A DNA stretch of 64,000 nucleotides, from the NCBI GenBank assembly GCA_947085405.1, contig CAMTWO010000035.1:1-64000 (forward strand), written 5' to 3'. Both the position numbers and the translations under genes were made by a program. This DNA comes from JASEGV01 sp947085405 (GTDB taxonomy: Bacteria > Bacteroidota > Ignavibacteria > UBA10030 > BY39). The notes beneath the pieces are model-generated. The model was not told the origin of the DNA. It was given only the letters and a program-made list of their open reading frames with translations, and ran no database searches. This document shows positions 43,729 to 52,716 of this stretch, piece after piece. Every line of letters starts with the position of its first letter. Within the stretch, counting starts at the first letter, position 1.

Positions 43729-45274
43729 AATTATAATTAAAAAAAATTCTTACTACGATTCGGTAAGTTTGATGCAAATGACCGAAAAGGCAAAGTTACT
43801 GTCGAATGTAGTCGATGCTGTTATATCAATGGGGACGGAAACGAATAAAATTTTTCTGAAAGAAATAAATTTGTTCGACGAGCAGTTAGATACGGCGGGA
43901 CCGAACGATTTAGTAATAGCAATTCGAACTCAAGATGATGAGGCGCTCGGAAATGCATCGGAGTTAATCGAAAAATTATTAAACCCAAAAGAATCTTCTG
44001 AACAAAAAACAACAGAAGATAAACCGGTTTCATTTGATTATACGCTGCGGAAAAATCCGGATGCGAATATAGTGCTGGTCTCAATTCCGGGTGAATATGC
44101 TTATTACGAGTCAAAAAAGGGACTTATTGCTGATAAACACGTGATGATTTTCAGCGATAATGTTAGTATTGAACAGGAAATTGAGTTAAAAGAGATGGCT
44201 GTTTCAAAAGGTTTGCTGCTGATGGGACCTGATTGCGGAACGGCAATCATAAATGGAATACCGCTGGCTTTCGCAAACGTTGTTCCCGAAGGTCCCATTG
44301 GAATCGTCGGAGCTTCAGGCACCGGCAGTCAACAAGTTAGCAGTTTAATTGCAAGGATGGGTTCGGGAATTACACAACTCATTGGAACAGGCGGTAGAGA
44401 TTTATCGGAAGCTGTTGGCGGGAAAATGATGCTGCTTGGCATTGAAGCGTTGAATGAAGATCCAAAAACAAAAGTAATAGTGTTGCTCTCGAAACCGCCC
44501 GCAGAAGTTGTGATGGAAAAAATTTTAGAGGCAGCATCGAAATGCACAAAGCCGGTTGTTGTTTGTTTTTTAGGTGGAAGAAAAGATGTAATAGAAAAAT
44601 ATAAATTAATCGCTGCTGAGAATCTTGAAGAGGCAGCATCAAAAGCTGTGCAGCTTGCAACAAATAAAACCGTCGAGGTATCGATTTCTGAAAACGAATT
44701 ACAAACTATCGCTGATTCAGAAACAGCGAAAATGAATTCAAACCAAAAATACATACGTGGTTTGTATGCTGGCGGAACACTTTGCGATGAATCCATAATT
44801 TATCTTCGTAAAATATTCGGGAAAATTTATTCCAACACGACAATCGACGCTGAGACGAAACTTACCGACAGTCGTGTTTCAATGAAGGATACTATTATCG
44901 ACCTCGGTGATGACGAATTTACAAAAGGCAAAGCTCACCCGATGATCGACCCGTCGTACAGACAATTGCGATTGCTGAACGAAGCGAAAGATTCTGAGGT
45001 TGCTGTTATTTTGCTCGATATAGTTTTGGGATACGGTTCGCACGAAGACCCCGCCGGTGCAATGCTTGAAAGTATAAAACAAGCTAAAGCAGAGTTTGAA
45101 AAACGAGGCGGCTATCTTTCGGTGATTGCTTCCGTTTGCGGAACAGAAGAAGACCCGCAAGTTTTATCCGCACAAGAAGCAAAACTTAAACAAGTTGGCG
45201 TAATATGTATGCCGAGCAATTATCAGGCAGTAAAGTTAGCAGCAAAAATCAAGGAAATTGTTTTAAAGAAATAA
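43718..45274 (+). CDS. fdrA: FdrA-family acyl-CoA synthetase-like protein (AllF-like)
   Basis: The 518-aa protein has the FdrA plan. It has the N-terminal KKNSYYDSVSLMQMTEKAKLL, VISMGTETNK and two succinyl-CoA-synthetase-alpha-like nucleotide-binding parts (IVLVSIPGEYA; IGIVGASGTGSQQVSSLIARMGSG). A C-terminal segment with GSHEDPAGAM and IASVCGTEEDPQ follows. The active His loop of succinyl-CoA synthetase is absent, as expected for FdrA. TTG at 43718 gives the family N-terminus and has AGGAA 7 nt upstream; it overlaps the DUF2877 gene. With DUF2877 and DUF1116 it probably forms an oxamate- or ureide-type carbamoyltransferase. Confidence 0.88.
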   Translation: MKHKIIIKKNSYYDSVSLMQMTEKAKLLSNVVDAVISMGTETNKIFLKEINLFDEQLDTAGPNDLVIAIRTQDDEALGNASELIEKLLNPKESSEQKTTEDKPVSFDYTLRKNPDANIVLVSIPGEYAYYESKKGLIADKHVMIFSDNVSIEQEIELKEMAVSKGLLLMGPDCGTAIINGIPLAFANVVPEGPIGIVGASGTGSQQVSSLIARMGSGITQLIGTGGRDLSEAVGGKMMLLGIEALNEDPKTKVIVLLSKPPAEVVMEKILEAASKCTKPVVVCFLGGRKDVIEKYKLIAAENLEEAASKAVQLATNKTVEVSISENELQTIADSETAKMNSNQKYIRGLYAGGTLCDESIIYLRKIFGKIYSNTTIDAETKLTDSRVSMKDTIIDLGDDEFTKGKAHPMIDPSYRQLRLLNEAKDSEVAVILLDIVLGYGSHEDPAGAMLESIKQAKAEFEKRGGYLSVIASVCGTEEDPQVLSAQEAKLKQVGVICMPSNYQAVKLAAKIKEIVLKK

Positions 45275-45288
45275 GTCCCTTTAGGGAC
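45275..45288. repeat. Short palindrome after fdrA
   Basis: GTCCCT-TT-AGGGAC forms a perfect 6-bp stem directly behind the fdrA stop. No T-tract follows, so it is unlikely to end transcription. It looks like the short palindromic units seen elsewhere in the window. Confidence 0.5.
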
Positions 45289-45326
45289 GGAATAATAATC
45301 GTGATAAATAAATTACAATCAAAATA

Positions 45327-46727
45327 ATGTTACAAAAAATCAAAGAATTATTCTCAAATAAACTATCGGTAATAAATTTGGGAATCGAGTCATTCTCTGC
45401 CGACTTACAATCGCAAAATGTAAAATCGATACACGTTAGATGGAAACCGCCGGCATCTGGAAATAAAGAGTTGCTAAATCTTTTATCAGCACTTTATACT
45501 GATGAAGTTGAATCAGCAAACCGGAAGGTTCTCGAAATCATCACTAACGGTCATCCAAAACTTATCGGTTTAGGAATTGCTAAAGAAGTGATTCCAAATT
45601 TTACCGAGAAAACAATTTTGCATGCCGGTCCACCGGTAACTTGGAAAAATATGTGCGGACCGATGCGGGGCGCCGTGATTGGCGGTTTGATATACGAAGG
45701 TCTAGCCAAAGATGTTGAAGTCGCTGAAAAGATTGCATCGACTGAAATTACATTTTCTCCTTGTCATCACTTCCATACAGTCGGACCGATGGCTGGAATT
45801 GTTACCGCCTCGATGCCGGTTTGGATAGTAAAGAATGATGCCTATGGGAACTTAGCTTATGCAACAATGAACGAAGGACTCGGAAAAGTTCTGAGGTTCG
45901 GGGCTTACGGTGCGGAAGTTATCCATCGGCTCAACTGGATGCGCGATGAATTGTATCCAATCTTAAAACAGTCGTTAGACATAAAAGGTGAAATCGATTT
46001 ACGAATTTTAATTTCACAAGCTCTTCAAATGGGGGATGAATGTCATAACCGGAATAAAGCTTTCACATCACTTTTCCTTCGTGAAATTGCACCGGCAATC
46101 GCACGGACTGATTTTTCAAACGAACAAAAGGCAAAAGTTCTTGAGTTCGTCCATTCAAACGACCATTTCGGTTTAAACTTGTCGATGCCTGCAAGCAAAT
46201 CTATTATGGAAGCGGCTGAGGGGATCGAAAATTCTACGATCGTTACAACGATGGCGCGTAATGGAACTGAATTCGGAATTCGTGTTGCCGGATTAAAAGG
46301 CAAATGGTTCACAGCTAAATCGCCGAAAGTGCGTGGATTATATTTCCCCGGTTACACAGAAAACGATGCAGCACTCGACCTTGGCGATTCGGTGATTACC
46401 GAGACGTCAGGTATCGGCGGGTTCGCTATGGCTTGCGCCCCGGCAATTGTCGGCTTCGTAGGAGGCAAAGCTTCTGATGCTCTCGACTATTCGCAACAGA
46501 TGTATCAAATAACTTTATCGGAGAGTAAACATTTTCAAATTCCTGCTTTGAATTTTCGTGGAACAGCTACGGGCATCGATATACGCAAAGTAATTGAAAC
46601 CGGAATCTTACCGATAATTAACACAGGCATTGCACACAAAAATGCAGGCGTTGGGCAAGTGGGCGCCGGACTTGTAAATCCCCCGATGGAATGTTTTGAA
46701 AAAGCATTACAAAATTTTAAAAAATAA
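45327..46727 (+). CDS. DUF1116 protein (AllG/YlbE-like)
   Basis: The 466-aa protein fits the DUF1116 family by IHVRWKPPASGNKELLNLL, LHAGPPVTWKNMCGPMRGAVIGGLIYEG, FSPCHHFHTVGPMAGI, MNEGLGKVLRFGAYG, MARNGTEFGIRVAG and NTGIAHKNAGVGQVGAGLVNPPMECF. In E. coli the homologue is the third partner of the reported oxamate carbamoyltransferase with FdrA and YlbF. All three here are in the same order (DUF2877, FdrA, DUF1116) and on one strand, supporting a conserved complex. Confidence 0.87.
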   Translation: MLQKIKELFSNKLSVINLGIESFSADLQSQNVKSIHVRWKPPASGNKELLNLLSALYTDEVESANRKVLEIITNGHPKLIGLGIAKEVIPNFTEKTILHAGPPVTWKNMCGPMRGAVIGGLIYEGLAKDVEVAEKIASTEITFSPCHHFHTVGPMAGIVTASMPVWIVKNDAYGNLAYATMNEGLGKVLRFGAYGAEVIHRLNWMRDELYPILKQSLDIKGEIDLRILISQALQMGDECHNRNKAFTSLFLREIAPAIARTDFSNEQKAKVLEFVHSNDHFGLNLSMPASKSIMEAAEGIENSTIVTTMARNGTEFGIRVAGLKGKWFTAKSPKVRGLYFPGYTENDAALDLGDSVITETSGIGGFAMACAPAIVGFVGGKASDALDYSQQMYQITLSESKHFQIPALNFRGTATGIDIRKVIETGILPIINTGIAHKNAGVGQVGAGLVNPPMECFEKALQNFKK

Positions 46728-46756
46728 AAAACCTAAAACGAACTAAAGGAAACAAA

Positions 46757-47536
46757 ATGAAAATAATTGATTTAACACAACGTCTATCAGTAATGACACC
46801 GGCTTGGCCCACTTATGAACCATTGAAAGTGCATTTCTTCAAGCGTTTATCATCTAACGGTGCGAACGGACAAATCATCAGTACGAGCAATCACATCGGA
46901 ACGCACATGGATGGCGAAATCCATTTCCACACCGCCGGAAGAACAATCGGTAATCAGCCGATTGAAGATTTTGTCGGTGCCGGCGTTGTCGTTGACATCT
47001 CCGACATAATGGGAGATTACGATATTTACACATCGAAGATGCTGATGGAGCGTGCTGATATTCGCAAAGGCGACATCTTGATTATTAATACCGGCTACCA
47101 TAAATATGCATGGGATCAACCTGAAGCTAACGAGATACGATATTTTTGCAAACATCCCGGTCCCGCAAGTGAGTTTGTTGAGTGGTGCGAAGAAATGCAA
47201 TTCAAATGGATTGGTGTTGACTGTGGTAGCGCCGACCATCCGATGAATACGATTATCAGAAAATGGTCGGAAGATTTATACGGCTTGGCTACCGAAGCCT
47301 CGGAACACATGAAGAAAAAGTATGGTAAAACACTCGAAGAACTTTTTCCGAAAAAAGATTACCAGCAGATGCACTTTAAACTTTTCCCGAAGAAAATAAT
47401 TCATGCAGAAAATGTTGGCGGCGATATTAGCCTATTATCCAACCAAAGAACTCACATCGGCGCGTTCCCGTGGCGGGCGATTGAACTCGAATCCTGCATC
47501 TGCCGGATTGTTGCGTTCCCCGATATAAAAGAATAA
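46757..47536 (+). CDS. Cyclase-family metal-dependent hydrolase (kynurenine formamidase/isatin hydrolase-like)
   Basis: The 259-aa protein has the metal-binding motif HIGTHMDGEIHFH (H46, H50, D52, H56), with LTQRLSVMTPAWPTYEP before it. Family members open cyclic or formyl amides (isatin, N-formylkynurenine). GVDCGSADHPMN and a late AENVGGDI are further signatures. A Shine-Dalgarno-like AAAGGAAA precedes the ATG. Its place between DUF1116 and an amidase suggests it hydrolyses a ring or an open amide in the same pathway. Confidence 0.85.
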   Translation: MKIIDLTQRLSVMTPAWPTYEPLKVHFFKRLSSNGANGQIISTSNHIGTHMDGEIHFHTAGRTIGNQPIEDFVGAGVVVDISDIMGDYDIYTSKMLMERADIRKGDILIINTGYHKYAWDQPEANEIRYFCKHPGPASEFVEWCEEMQFKWIGVDCGSADHPMNTIIRKWSEDLYGLATEASEHMKKKYGKTLEELFPKKDYQQMHFKLFPKKIIHAENVGGDISLLSNQRTHIGAFPWRAIELESCICRIVAFPDIKE

Positions 47537-47541
47537 TATCA

Positions 47542-48876
47542 TTGGTCGAAAATTTATCCACAAAAAATTTTGCCGTTGATCCTGAAGCCAATTCTCTAAA
47601 ACGAATTGCTGATAAACTTCGAAGCGGTGAGCTATCTTTAAAATCATATATCGGTCAGATCCAAAAAAGATTTGCATTAGTCGAACCGCACATCAAAGCT
47701 TTTCTTGACGAACGAAACCGGTTCGACAGACTACGGCGGGAAGCCGAACAACTTGAAACGAGAAATAATAAACAGGATGAACTCCCGCTGCTGTTTGGAA
47801 TTCCGGTTGGCATTAAAGATTTATTTCATGTTGAAGGGTTCGAGACGAAAGCCGGAAGTAATTTACCGTCGGATATTTTTAAAGCACCGGAGGGACAAGT
47901 TGTAAAAGCACTCAAGTCCGCCGGTGCCTTAGTTTTAGGAAAGACTGTAACAACGGAGTTTGCATATTTTACGCCGGGACCAACTCGCAATCCGCATAAT
48001 ATCAATCACACACCCGGCGGTTCATCGAGCGGTTCTGCTGCCGCAGTTGCATCGGGACTCACTCCGCTGGCGTTGGGAACGCAGACAATCGGATCGGTAA
48101 TCCGACCGGCAGCTTTTTGCGGAGTTGTGGGCTTCAAGCCAAGCCAAAGCCGCATTGCTACCGACGGAGTTGTGCCGTTTTCGCCAACTGTTGACCAAAT
48201 TGGCTTCTTTACGTCTGATGTTGAGAGTGCCGAACTTGCCGCTTCGGTTCTGTGTGAAAAATGGAACACTGCGCCAATTACAAATAAAATCAGGTTGTCT
48301 GTTCCCGAAGGTGAGTATCTTCAAAAAGCTCAACCGGAAACATTAACACATTTTTGGGCAGTCGTAAAACGCTTGGGAAATTCCGGGTTTGAAATTGTGC
48401 GAATGGAAGTGATGAAAAATAATGAAGACGTAGTTCATAACCACAACACATTAATAGCTGCTGAAGCGGCAATTGTTCATCAAAATTGGTTTGAAAAATA
48501 TTCGTATTTGTATAATCCGAAAACTGTCGAGTTGATATTGAAAGGACAAAGTATAAAAGAGGATGAATTGGAAGATTGTAAAAACTATCGCCTTCATTTT
48601 CGTTCGGAATTAATTGAGATTATGGGTCGTAACAAAATAACAGCTTTCATATCACCTGCGACAGTTGGTTCTGCACCTTTTGGATTTGAATCGACGGGTG
48701 ATCCGATTATGAATTTGCCGTGGACGTTTGCAGGGTTGCCTGCGATAAATTTACCGGTTGGTAAGTTTGCAAACGGACTTCCATTCGGTTTGCAGGTTGT
48801 AGGAAATTATTGGAAAGATGAAGAGTTGCTGAAAATTGCATCTGTAATTGAGAGCAGACAAATAAACTATTTATAA
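47542..48876 (+). CDS. Amidase-signature family hydrolase
   Basis: The 444-aa enzyme of the amidase-signature family uses a Ser-Ser-Lys triad. K92 in GIPVGIKDLFHVEG, the serines of TPGGSSSGSAAAVASG (about 158-172) and the nucleophile S185 in TQTIGSVIRPAA are in place. GatA homologues are similar, but no GatB or GatC gene is near, so a catabolic amidase (for instance of ureido or malonamide-type products) is more likely. The start is TTG 5 nt after the cyclase gene. The 3' end overlaps the convergent toxin gene by 10 nt. Confidence 0.87.
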   Translation: MVENLSTKNFAVDPEANSLKRIADKLRSGELSLKSYIGQIQKRFALVEPHIKAFLDERNRFDRLRREAEQLETRNNKQDELPLLFGIPVGIKDLFHVEGFETKAGSNLPSDIFKAPEGQVVKALKSAGALVLGKTVTTEFAYFTPGPTRNPHNINHTPGGSSSGSAAAVASGLTPLALGTQTIGSVIRPAAFCGVVGFKPSQSRIATDGVVPFSPTVDQIGFFTSDVESAELAASVLCEKWNTAPITNKIRLSVPEGEYLQKAQPETLTHFWAVVKRLGNSGFEIVRMEVMKNNEDVVHNHNTLIAAEAAIVHQNWFEKYSYLYNPKTVELILKGQSIKEDELEDCKNYRLHFRSELIEIMGRNKITAFISPATVGSAPFGFESTGDPIMNLPWTFAGLPAINLPVGKFANGLPFGLQVVGNYWKDEELLKIASVIESRQINYL

Positions 48877-49124
48877 ATCTCGTGGGTTCCTATATTAATG
48901 AAATCTACAGTTTCTTTATCGCTGAAAGAAAACATTATTCGATATTGCCCTGTTACAGTGAATGCCCAGTACTCCTTGTACTTACCATGAAGTTTATGAG
49001 TATCAAGCCGGGGATCGAAAGGGTTAACTCGAAAGAGAAGTTCTCGTTCTTCGGCTTTTATTTTCACCGTTAAAGGCAATTTATTGAAAGCCTTTTTGAA
49101 TTTCGATGAAACACGAATGACCAT
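48867..49124 (-). CDS. RelE/ParE-family toxin
   Basis: The 85-aa basic protein has the RelE fold pattern: FKKAFNKLPLTVKIKAEERELLF helices, then DTHKLHGKYKEYWAFTVTGQYRIMF and a final strand with FINIGTHE. It would act as an mRNA endonuclease or gyrase toxin. It lies 1 nt after its antitoxin gene. It is convergent with the amidase gene, and the two coding regions overlap by 10 nt. Confidence 0.85.
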   Translation of the reverse strand: MVIRVSSKFKKAFNKLPLTVKIKAEERELLFRVNPFDPRLDTHKLHGKYKEYWAFTVTGQYRIMFSFSDKETVDFINIGTHEIYK

Positions 49125-49125
49125 C

Positions 49126-49338
49126 TTACCCTAAATCTGACAGCGAAGATATCACTTTTAATTTTCCCTGCTGTTTTTCTTTTTTATAAATAGTTATAGC
49201 TTCGTTGGTATCGGCTTCTTCACCCCGCAGTTGTTTTAATTTTTTTTCCAGAGCCAACAATGCTTCGTATTTTTTGCGAGGGAGGATCACTAAATCATCT
49301 TCTTTGATATATTTCTTGGGAATCGTTATAGGTGTCAT
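49126..49338 (-). CDS. Antitoxin of RelE-type pair
   Basis: The 70-aa protein starts with TPITIPKKYIKEDDLVILPRKKYEALLALEK, typical of small antitoxins found upstream of RelE/StbE-like toxins: a short beta N-terminus, a helix and a charged C-terminal arm (NEAITIYKKEKQQGKLK). It lies directly upstream of the toxin and would repress the pair. Confidence 0.8.
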   Translation of the reverse strand: MTPITIPKKYIKEDDLVILPRKKYEALLALEKKLKQLRGEEADTNEAITIYKKEKQQGKLKVISSLSDLG

Positions 49339-49461
49339 TTATTTTCCTTACTTTTACACACAAAAGTTACTACATTAGACTGAAAATAGCAACTTCAGAA
49401 CAATGTTTTTTTTGCAATTCATTAATAAAACAATTATCTTGAACACGAATTAATTGAATTT

Positions 49462-49494
49462 CTAATCTACGACCTACGGTCTCGTAGAGATTAG
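49462..49494. repeat. Hairpin upstream of deoxynucleoside kinase
   Basis: CTAATCT/AGATTAG (49462-49468 with 49488-49494) and an inner ACGA/TCGT (49469-49472 with 49482-49485) form a bulged stem with a CCTACGG-type loop. It sits 28 nt before the kinase ATG, in the gap behind the divergent antitoxin gene. It may be one more palindromic element or a 5'-UTR structure. Confidence 0.55.
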
Positions 49495-49521
49495 TCGTAG
49501 ACAAACCAAATATTTTCCCTT

Positions 49522-50154
49522 ATGAAAACAAAAATCTTTGCAGCGGTAGCTGGTAATATCGGATCGGGCAAATCGTCGTTAACACGACTTCTTGCAAAAG
49601 AATACGAATGGGATGCTTATTATGAATCGGTTGATGATAATCCGTATTTGAGCGATTTTTATGGCGATATGGGACGTTGGTCGTTTAATCTGCAAGTTTA
49701 TTTTTTATCGAAACGTTTCCGCGACCATAAATCTATTGTTGAAGGGGATAAATCGGTAATACAGGACAGATCGATTTACGAGGACGCTGAGATATTTGCA
49801 AAAAATCTGAACAAAATAGGGAAGATGGACGACCGCGATTACAAAAATTATGTTGAGCTTTATAAAGTGATGATGGAATATCTTCAACCGCCCGGTTTAC
49901 TGATTTATCTTGAAGCAAAAATAGAAACTTTACTTGAGCAAATCGCAAAACGAGGTCGCGAGTACGAACAAAGTATTCCTCGCGCATATTTAGAACAATT
50001 AGATGAGAACTACAAAGAATGGATAGGTAACTACAAACTCGGTCCGCTGCTGGTGATCCCATCGGACGAAGTGGATTTCGTGCACGAGAAGGGAGATTTT
50101 AATCGTGTGCTAATGTTGATACAAGCTAAGCTGATGGATTTAGGATATATTTAA
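49522..50154 (+). CDS. Deoxynucleoside kinase
   Basis: The 210-aa kinase phosphorylates deoxynucleosides for salvage. The P-loop AGNIGSGKSSL lies at residues 10-20. YESVDDNPYLSDFY with RWSFNLQVYFLSKRF forms the substrate site, and the DRS motif is in VIQDRSIYEDAEIF. RGREYEQSIPRAYLEQLDENY is the arginine-rich lid. Whether it prefers dA, dG or dC cannot be told. A terminator follows directly after the stop. Confidence 0.92.
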   Translation: MKTKIFAAVAGNIGSGKSSLTRLLAKEYEWDAYYESVDDNPYLSDFYGDMGRWSFNLQVYFLSKRFRDHKSIVEGDKSVIQDRSIYEDAEIFAKNLNKIGKMDDRDYKNYVELYKVMMEYLQPPGLLIYLEAKIETLLEQIAKRGREYEQSIPRAYLEQLDENYKEWIGNYKLGPLLVIPSDEVDFVHEKGDFNRVLMLIQAKLMDLGYI

Positions 50155-50181
50155 CCCGAAAAATGCAATTTTCGGGTTTTG
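50154..50181 (+). terminator. Intrinsic terminator after the deoxynucleoside kinase
   Basis: ACCCGAAAA (50154-50162) pairs with TTTTCGGGT (50169-50177) across a 6-nt loop, followed by TTT. It starts on the last base of the kinase stop codon. Confidence 0.82.
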
Positions 50182-50236
50182 ACATCCGTGTAATATTGAC
50201 ACCTCGTACACAATAAATGATCTCAACAAAGCCGGC

Positions 50237-51952
50237 TCATTTCAGTAACAGAAGTTTCTTTGTTTCTGTAAAAGTATCAGTCTGTAAACGATAAAAGTAA
50301 ACGCCACTTGGGAATCCACCCGCATTCCAATTCACTTTATACACACCGGGTTGTTTTACTTCATTCACCAGAGTGGCTACTTCCCGACTCAACATATCAA
50401 ACACTTTAAGAATTGTCAATTGACAATTAACAATTGAAAATTGAAAATTAGTTACAGGGTTAAACGGGTTGGGATAGTTTTGATAAAGCTCAAATTTATC
50501 CGGCATCGATGCGGATGTTTTTACGTCCGTTATTGTTCCATTCGCATTTAGCCGTTGAGCATAAATATCTAAATTAGCACCTCCACGATGATCACGCCAG
50601 GTAAGTATCGCACCACCACCATCAATAGGAAGGATATTTGGAAATGATTGTCCATTAGTTGCCGTACTTACCGGAACGCCGTTTGTCGTCCAAAGGATAT
50701 TGCCCGATGTATCCACCCGTTGAGCGTAAATATCGTACAGGTAGTAGTCCGGATAATCGGCTGTTTCAGATGTCCTGTTGCAATGCCAGGTCATTATTGC
50801 ACCGCCATTAGCATCGTTGATCATTTCAGGCATAGAGCGAGCCCACTTACGAGAACATATTGGAACACCGAGTGTGTCCCACAGAACCGTCCCATTGTTA
50901 CTGACACGCTGCGTCATTATGTGATTGTCGTGAGATGAGATATAGATTGAATAGCCAAAAATGAGACCATTTGAGCCGTCCACAATAAAATTAGCATATT
51001 CGGATAAATCCTGGATTTCGCTCGTCAGACGCTTACCATTCGTAATCCACTGGTTCACACCTGAAGCGTTCAAGTGCTGCCCATAGAATTTTCGATTATA
51101 GAGATATGTCCCCCTACTATCAGTCCAGATAATAAAGACACCGCCTTTTTTATCGGGTTGTGCTGTAGGAGCTGCTGAAGAGGTTGTAAGATTAGCAATC
51201 GCGATCCCTGCCGTAGCCCATCTCTTTGTACCTGCGGCATTTATGCGTTGAGCAAAAAGATTTGTTGTTGCATCAGCGCGCTTATGAGTCCAGATAATTA
51301 TTGCACCGGCTGAATCATCACTTACCATACACGATGGAAATTGCTGGCTTGCGGCGGTTGCTATCGCCACTCCAGTTGAAGTCCACATGATATTTCCCGA
51401 AGAGTCAACACGCTGCGCATAAACATCGCAAGCATCCACACCGCTACGATCATCTCTCCAAGCGATGATGGCTCCGCTGGAACCATCGGTGGTAATTATA
51501 GTTGTATATGCCAATCCGGCTTTTACGGCTACACCGTTCGTCGTCCAGAGAACTTGTCCATCTGCATTGATGCGCTGGGCGTAGATGTTTCCACTTAACA
51601 AACCGGTTCGACGGTCATCCCAAACTATAATTGCTCCGCCCTTACCGTCGGAAATAATTTTTGGAGTCAATTGTTCGTACATAGTGGTACAAAGAGCAAC
51701 CCCGTTCGTATTCCATCGAACATATCCACTTTTATCTATGCGTTGCGCGTAAATATCACCCACATCCGTTCGTTTATCCTTCCATGCAATAATGGCTCCA
51801 TTGTCGCCATCACTGCATAAAACCTGGTCTCTCTGATCATTAGTAAAAGTACAAATAGCATTGTTTACCGCAGGGTTGGACGACCATTGTGCAAATCCGA
51901 TGTTTGAAATAACGAACAGTAGAATAAATATAGAATACTTATAAAGTTTCAT
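50237..51952 (-). CDS. Secreted repeat protein with type IX secretion C-terminal signal
   Basis: The 571-aa protein has a signal peptide (about residues 1-21, ending NIGFAQ). About eight repeats of some 55 residues follow, with the pattern GAIIAW.D.R....DIYAQRI...G...W.T.GV. These are probably beta-propeller or beta-strand repeats. The last 80 residues form a T9SS type A signal: LYQNYPNPFNPVTN, DMLSREVATLVNE, PGVYKVNW and SGVYFYRLQT. It should cross the outer membrane through the T9SS and stay on the surface or be released. Part of the signal (FQFSIVNCQLTI) is encoded by a CAATT-rich low-complexity DNA run at 50411-50451. Confidence 0.88.
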   Translation of the reverse strand: MKLYKYSIFILLFVISNIGFAQWSSNPAVNNAICTFTNDQRDQVLCSDGDNGAIIAWKDKRTDVGDIYAQRIDKSGYVRWNTNGVALCTTMYEQLTPKIISDGKGGAIIVWDDRRTGLLSGNIYAQRINADGQVLWTTNGVAVKAGLAYTTIITTDGSSGAIIAWRDDRSGVDACDVYAQRVDSSGNIMWTSTGVAIATAASQQFPSCMVSDDSAGAIIIWTHKRADATTNLFAQRINAAGTKRWATAGIAIANLTTSSAAPTAQPDKKGGVFIIWTDSRGTYLYNRKFYGQHLNASGVNQWITNGKRLTSEIQDLSEYANFIVDGSNGLIFGYSIYISSHDNHIMTQRVSNNGTVLWDTLGVPICSRKWARSMPEMINDANGGAIMTWHCNRTSETADYPDYYLYDIYAQRVDTSGNILWTTNGVPVSTATNGQSFPNILPIDGGGAILTWRDHRGGANLDIYAQRLNANGTITDVKTSASMPDKFELYQNYPNPFNPVTNFQFSIVNCQLTILKVFDMLSREVATLVNEVKQPGVYKVNWNAGGFPSGVYFYRLQTDTFTETKKLLLLK

Positions 51953-52268
51953 AAATCCTCCATAATTAATAAATGTGAATAGCTTGAGCCCCCAAAATTA
52001 CGCAGGGGGTGTTATTGTAATGTTGTATCGATCTCTATTCGGTGGTGTGATTAAACATGGTGTTGATGAGATTCTAAGAATCCTGATGCTACCGTAGAAG
52101 GAAGTTTTTATTTTTTATCGTTAGGTAAATAATCCTATGTGCAACTTACCCTTCCCCATGATGCCCATCGAATAATTTCTTATATTTTTCAAAAACAAAG
52201 AACTTGAAAAAACTTGATATTCTACAATCGAATATAAATAAATTAATAGATTATACCAACAATCATCA
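51953..52268. other. Intergenic segment without recognisable features
   Basis: This 316-bp AT-rich stretch lies between two minus-strand genes. It should hold the promoter of the T9SS protein gene, but I could not pick a convincing -35/-10 pair or Bacteroidetes-type promoter. I see no repeat, RNA gene or ORF. Confidence 0.6.
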
Positions 52269-52715
52269 CTATTTATTTTCGGTGAACGCTTTATCCTTTT
52301 TCCTCAGTTTCATAACAACTTCACTTCCGGTTGCACTACGTTTAAATTGTACGCTATCCATAAATTGTTGTATTAAAAATATACCTCTCCCGTTCTCACG
52401 TAATAAATTTTTTTCGTCTAACGGGTCGGGAATATTTTTAAGATTTATTCCTCTCCCTTCGTCGCAAACATGTATCTCAATGGCTGTGGATGTTGCAGCG
52501 GCACTAATTTCAACAAACTTCTTCGGGTCTCTCAAATTGCCGTGAGTAATACTGTTGTTTACTGCTTCGGTTGTAGCAACAAGCAAATTGTGAAATTGAA
52601 TTTCTTCAAATTGTATATTCCGGTTCACTTTTTTTAAAAATGGCTCTACTTTTGAAATTTCTTTCGGAGTGCTTTTCAAAATTAATTTAAAATATTTTTT
52701 TTCAGCTTTTGCCAT
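52269..52715 (-). CDS. RsbW-like anti-sigma-type ATP-binding protein
   Basis: The 148-aa GHKL ATPase domain protein carries the N-box ATTEAVNNSITHGN, the G1 box VCDEGRGI and the G2 box NGRGIFLIQQFMD. It matches serine kinases/anti-sigma factors of the RsbW/SpoIIAB type that act on an STAS-domain antagonist. No STAS protein, PP2C phosphatase or sigma factor gene is adjacent, so its partner is unknown. It follows the barrel-protein gene by 1 nt. Confidence 0.88.
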   Translation of the reverse strand: MAKAEKKYFKLILKSTPKEISKVEPFLKKVNRNIQFEEIQFHNLLVATTEAVNNSITHGNLRDPKKFVEISAAATSTAIEIHVCDEGRGINLKNIPDPLDEKNLLRENGRGIFLIQQFMDSVQFKRSATGSEVVMKLRKKDKAFTENK

Positions 52716-52716
52716 T

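Noticed and set aside
36346..48876. Classical allantoin degradation operon
   Set aside because: The hydrolase is of the dihydropyrimidinase type, and allantoate amidohydrolase, ureidoglycolate dehydrogenase and carbamate kinase genes are absent, so I call only a related N-heterocycle pathway.
52204..52545. Plus-strand open frame of 113 codons
   Set aside because: It is antisense to the RsbW-like gene, which has all ATPase motifs in the other frame.
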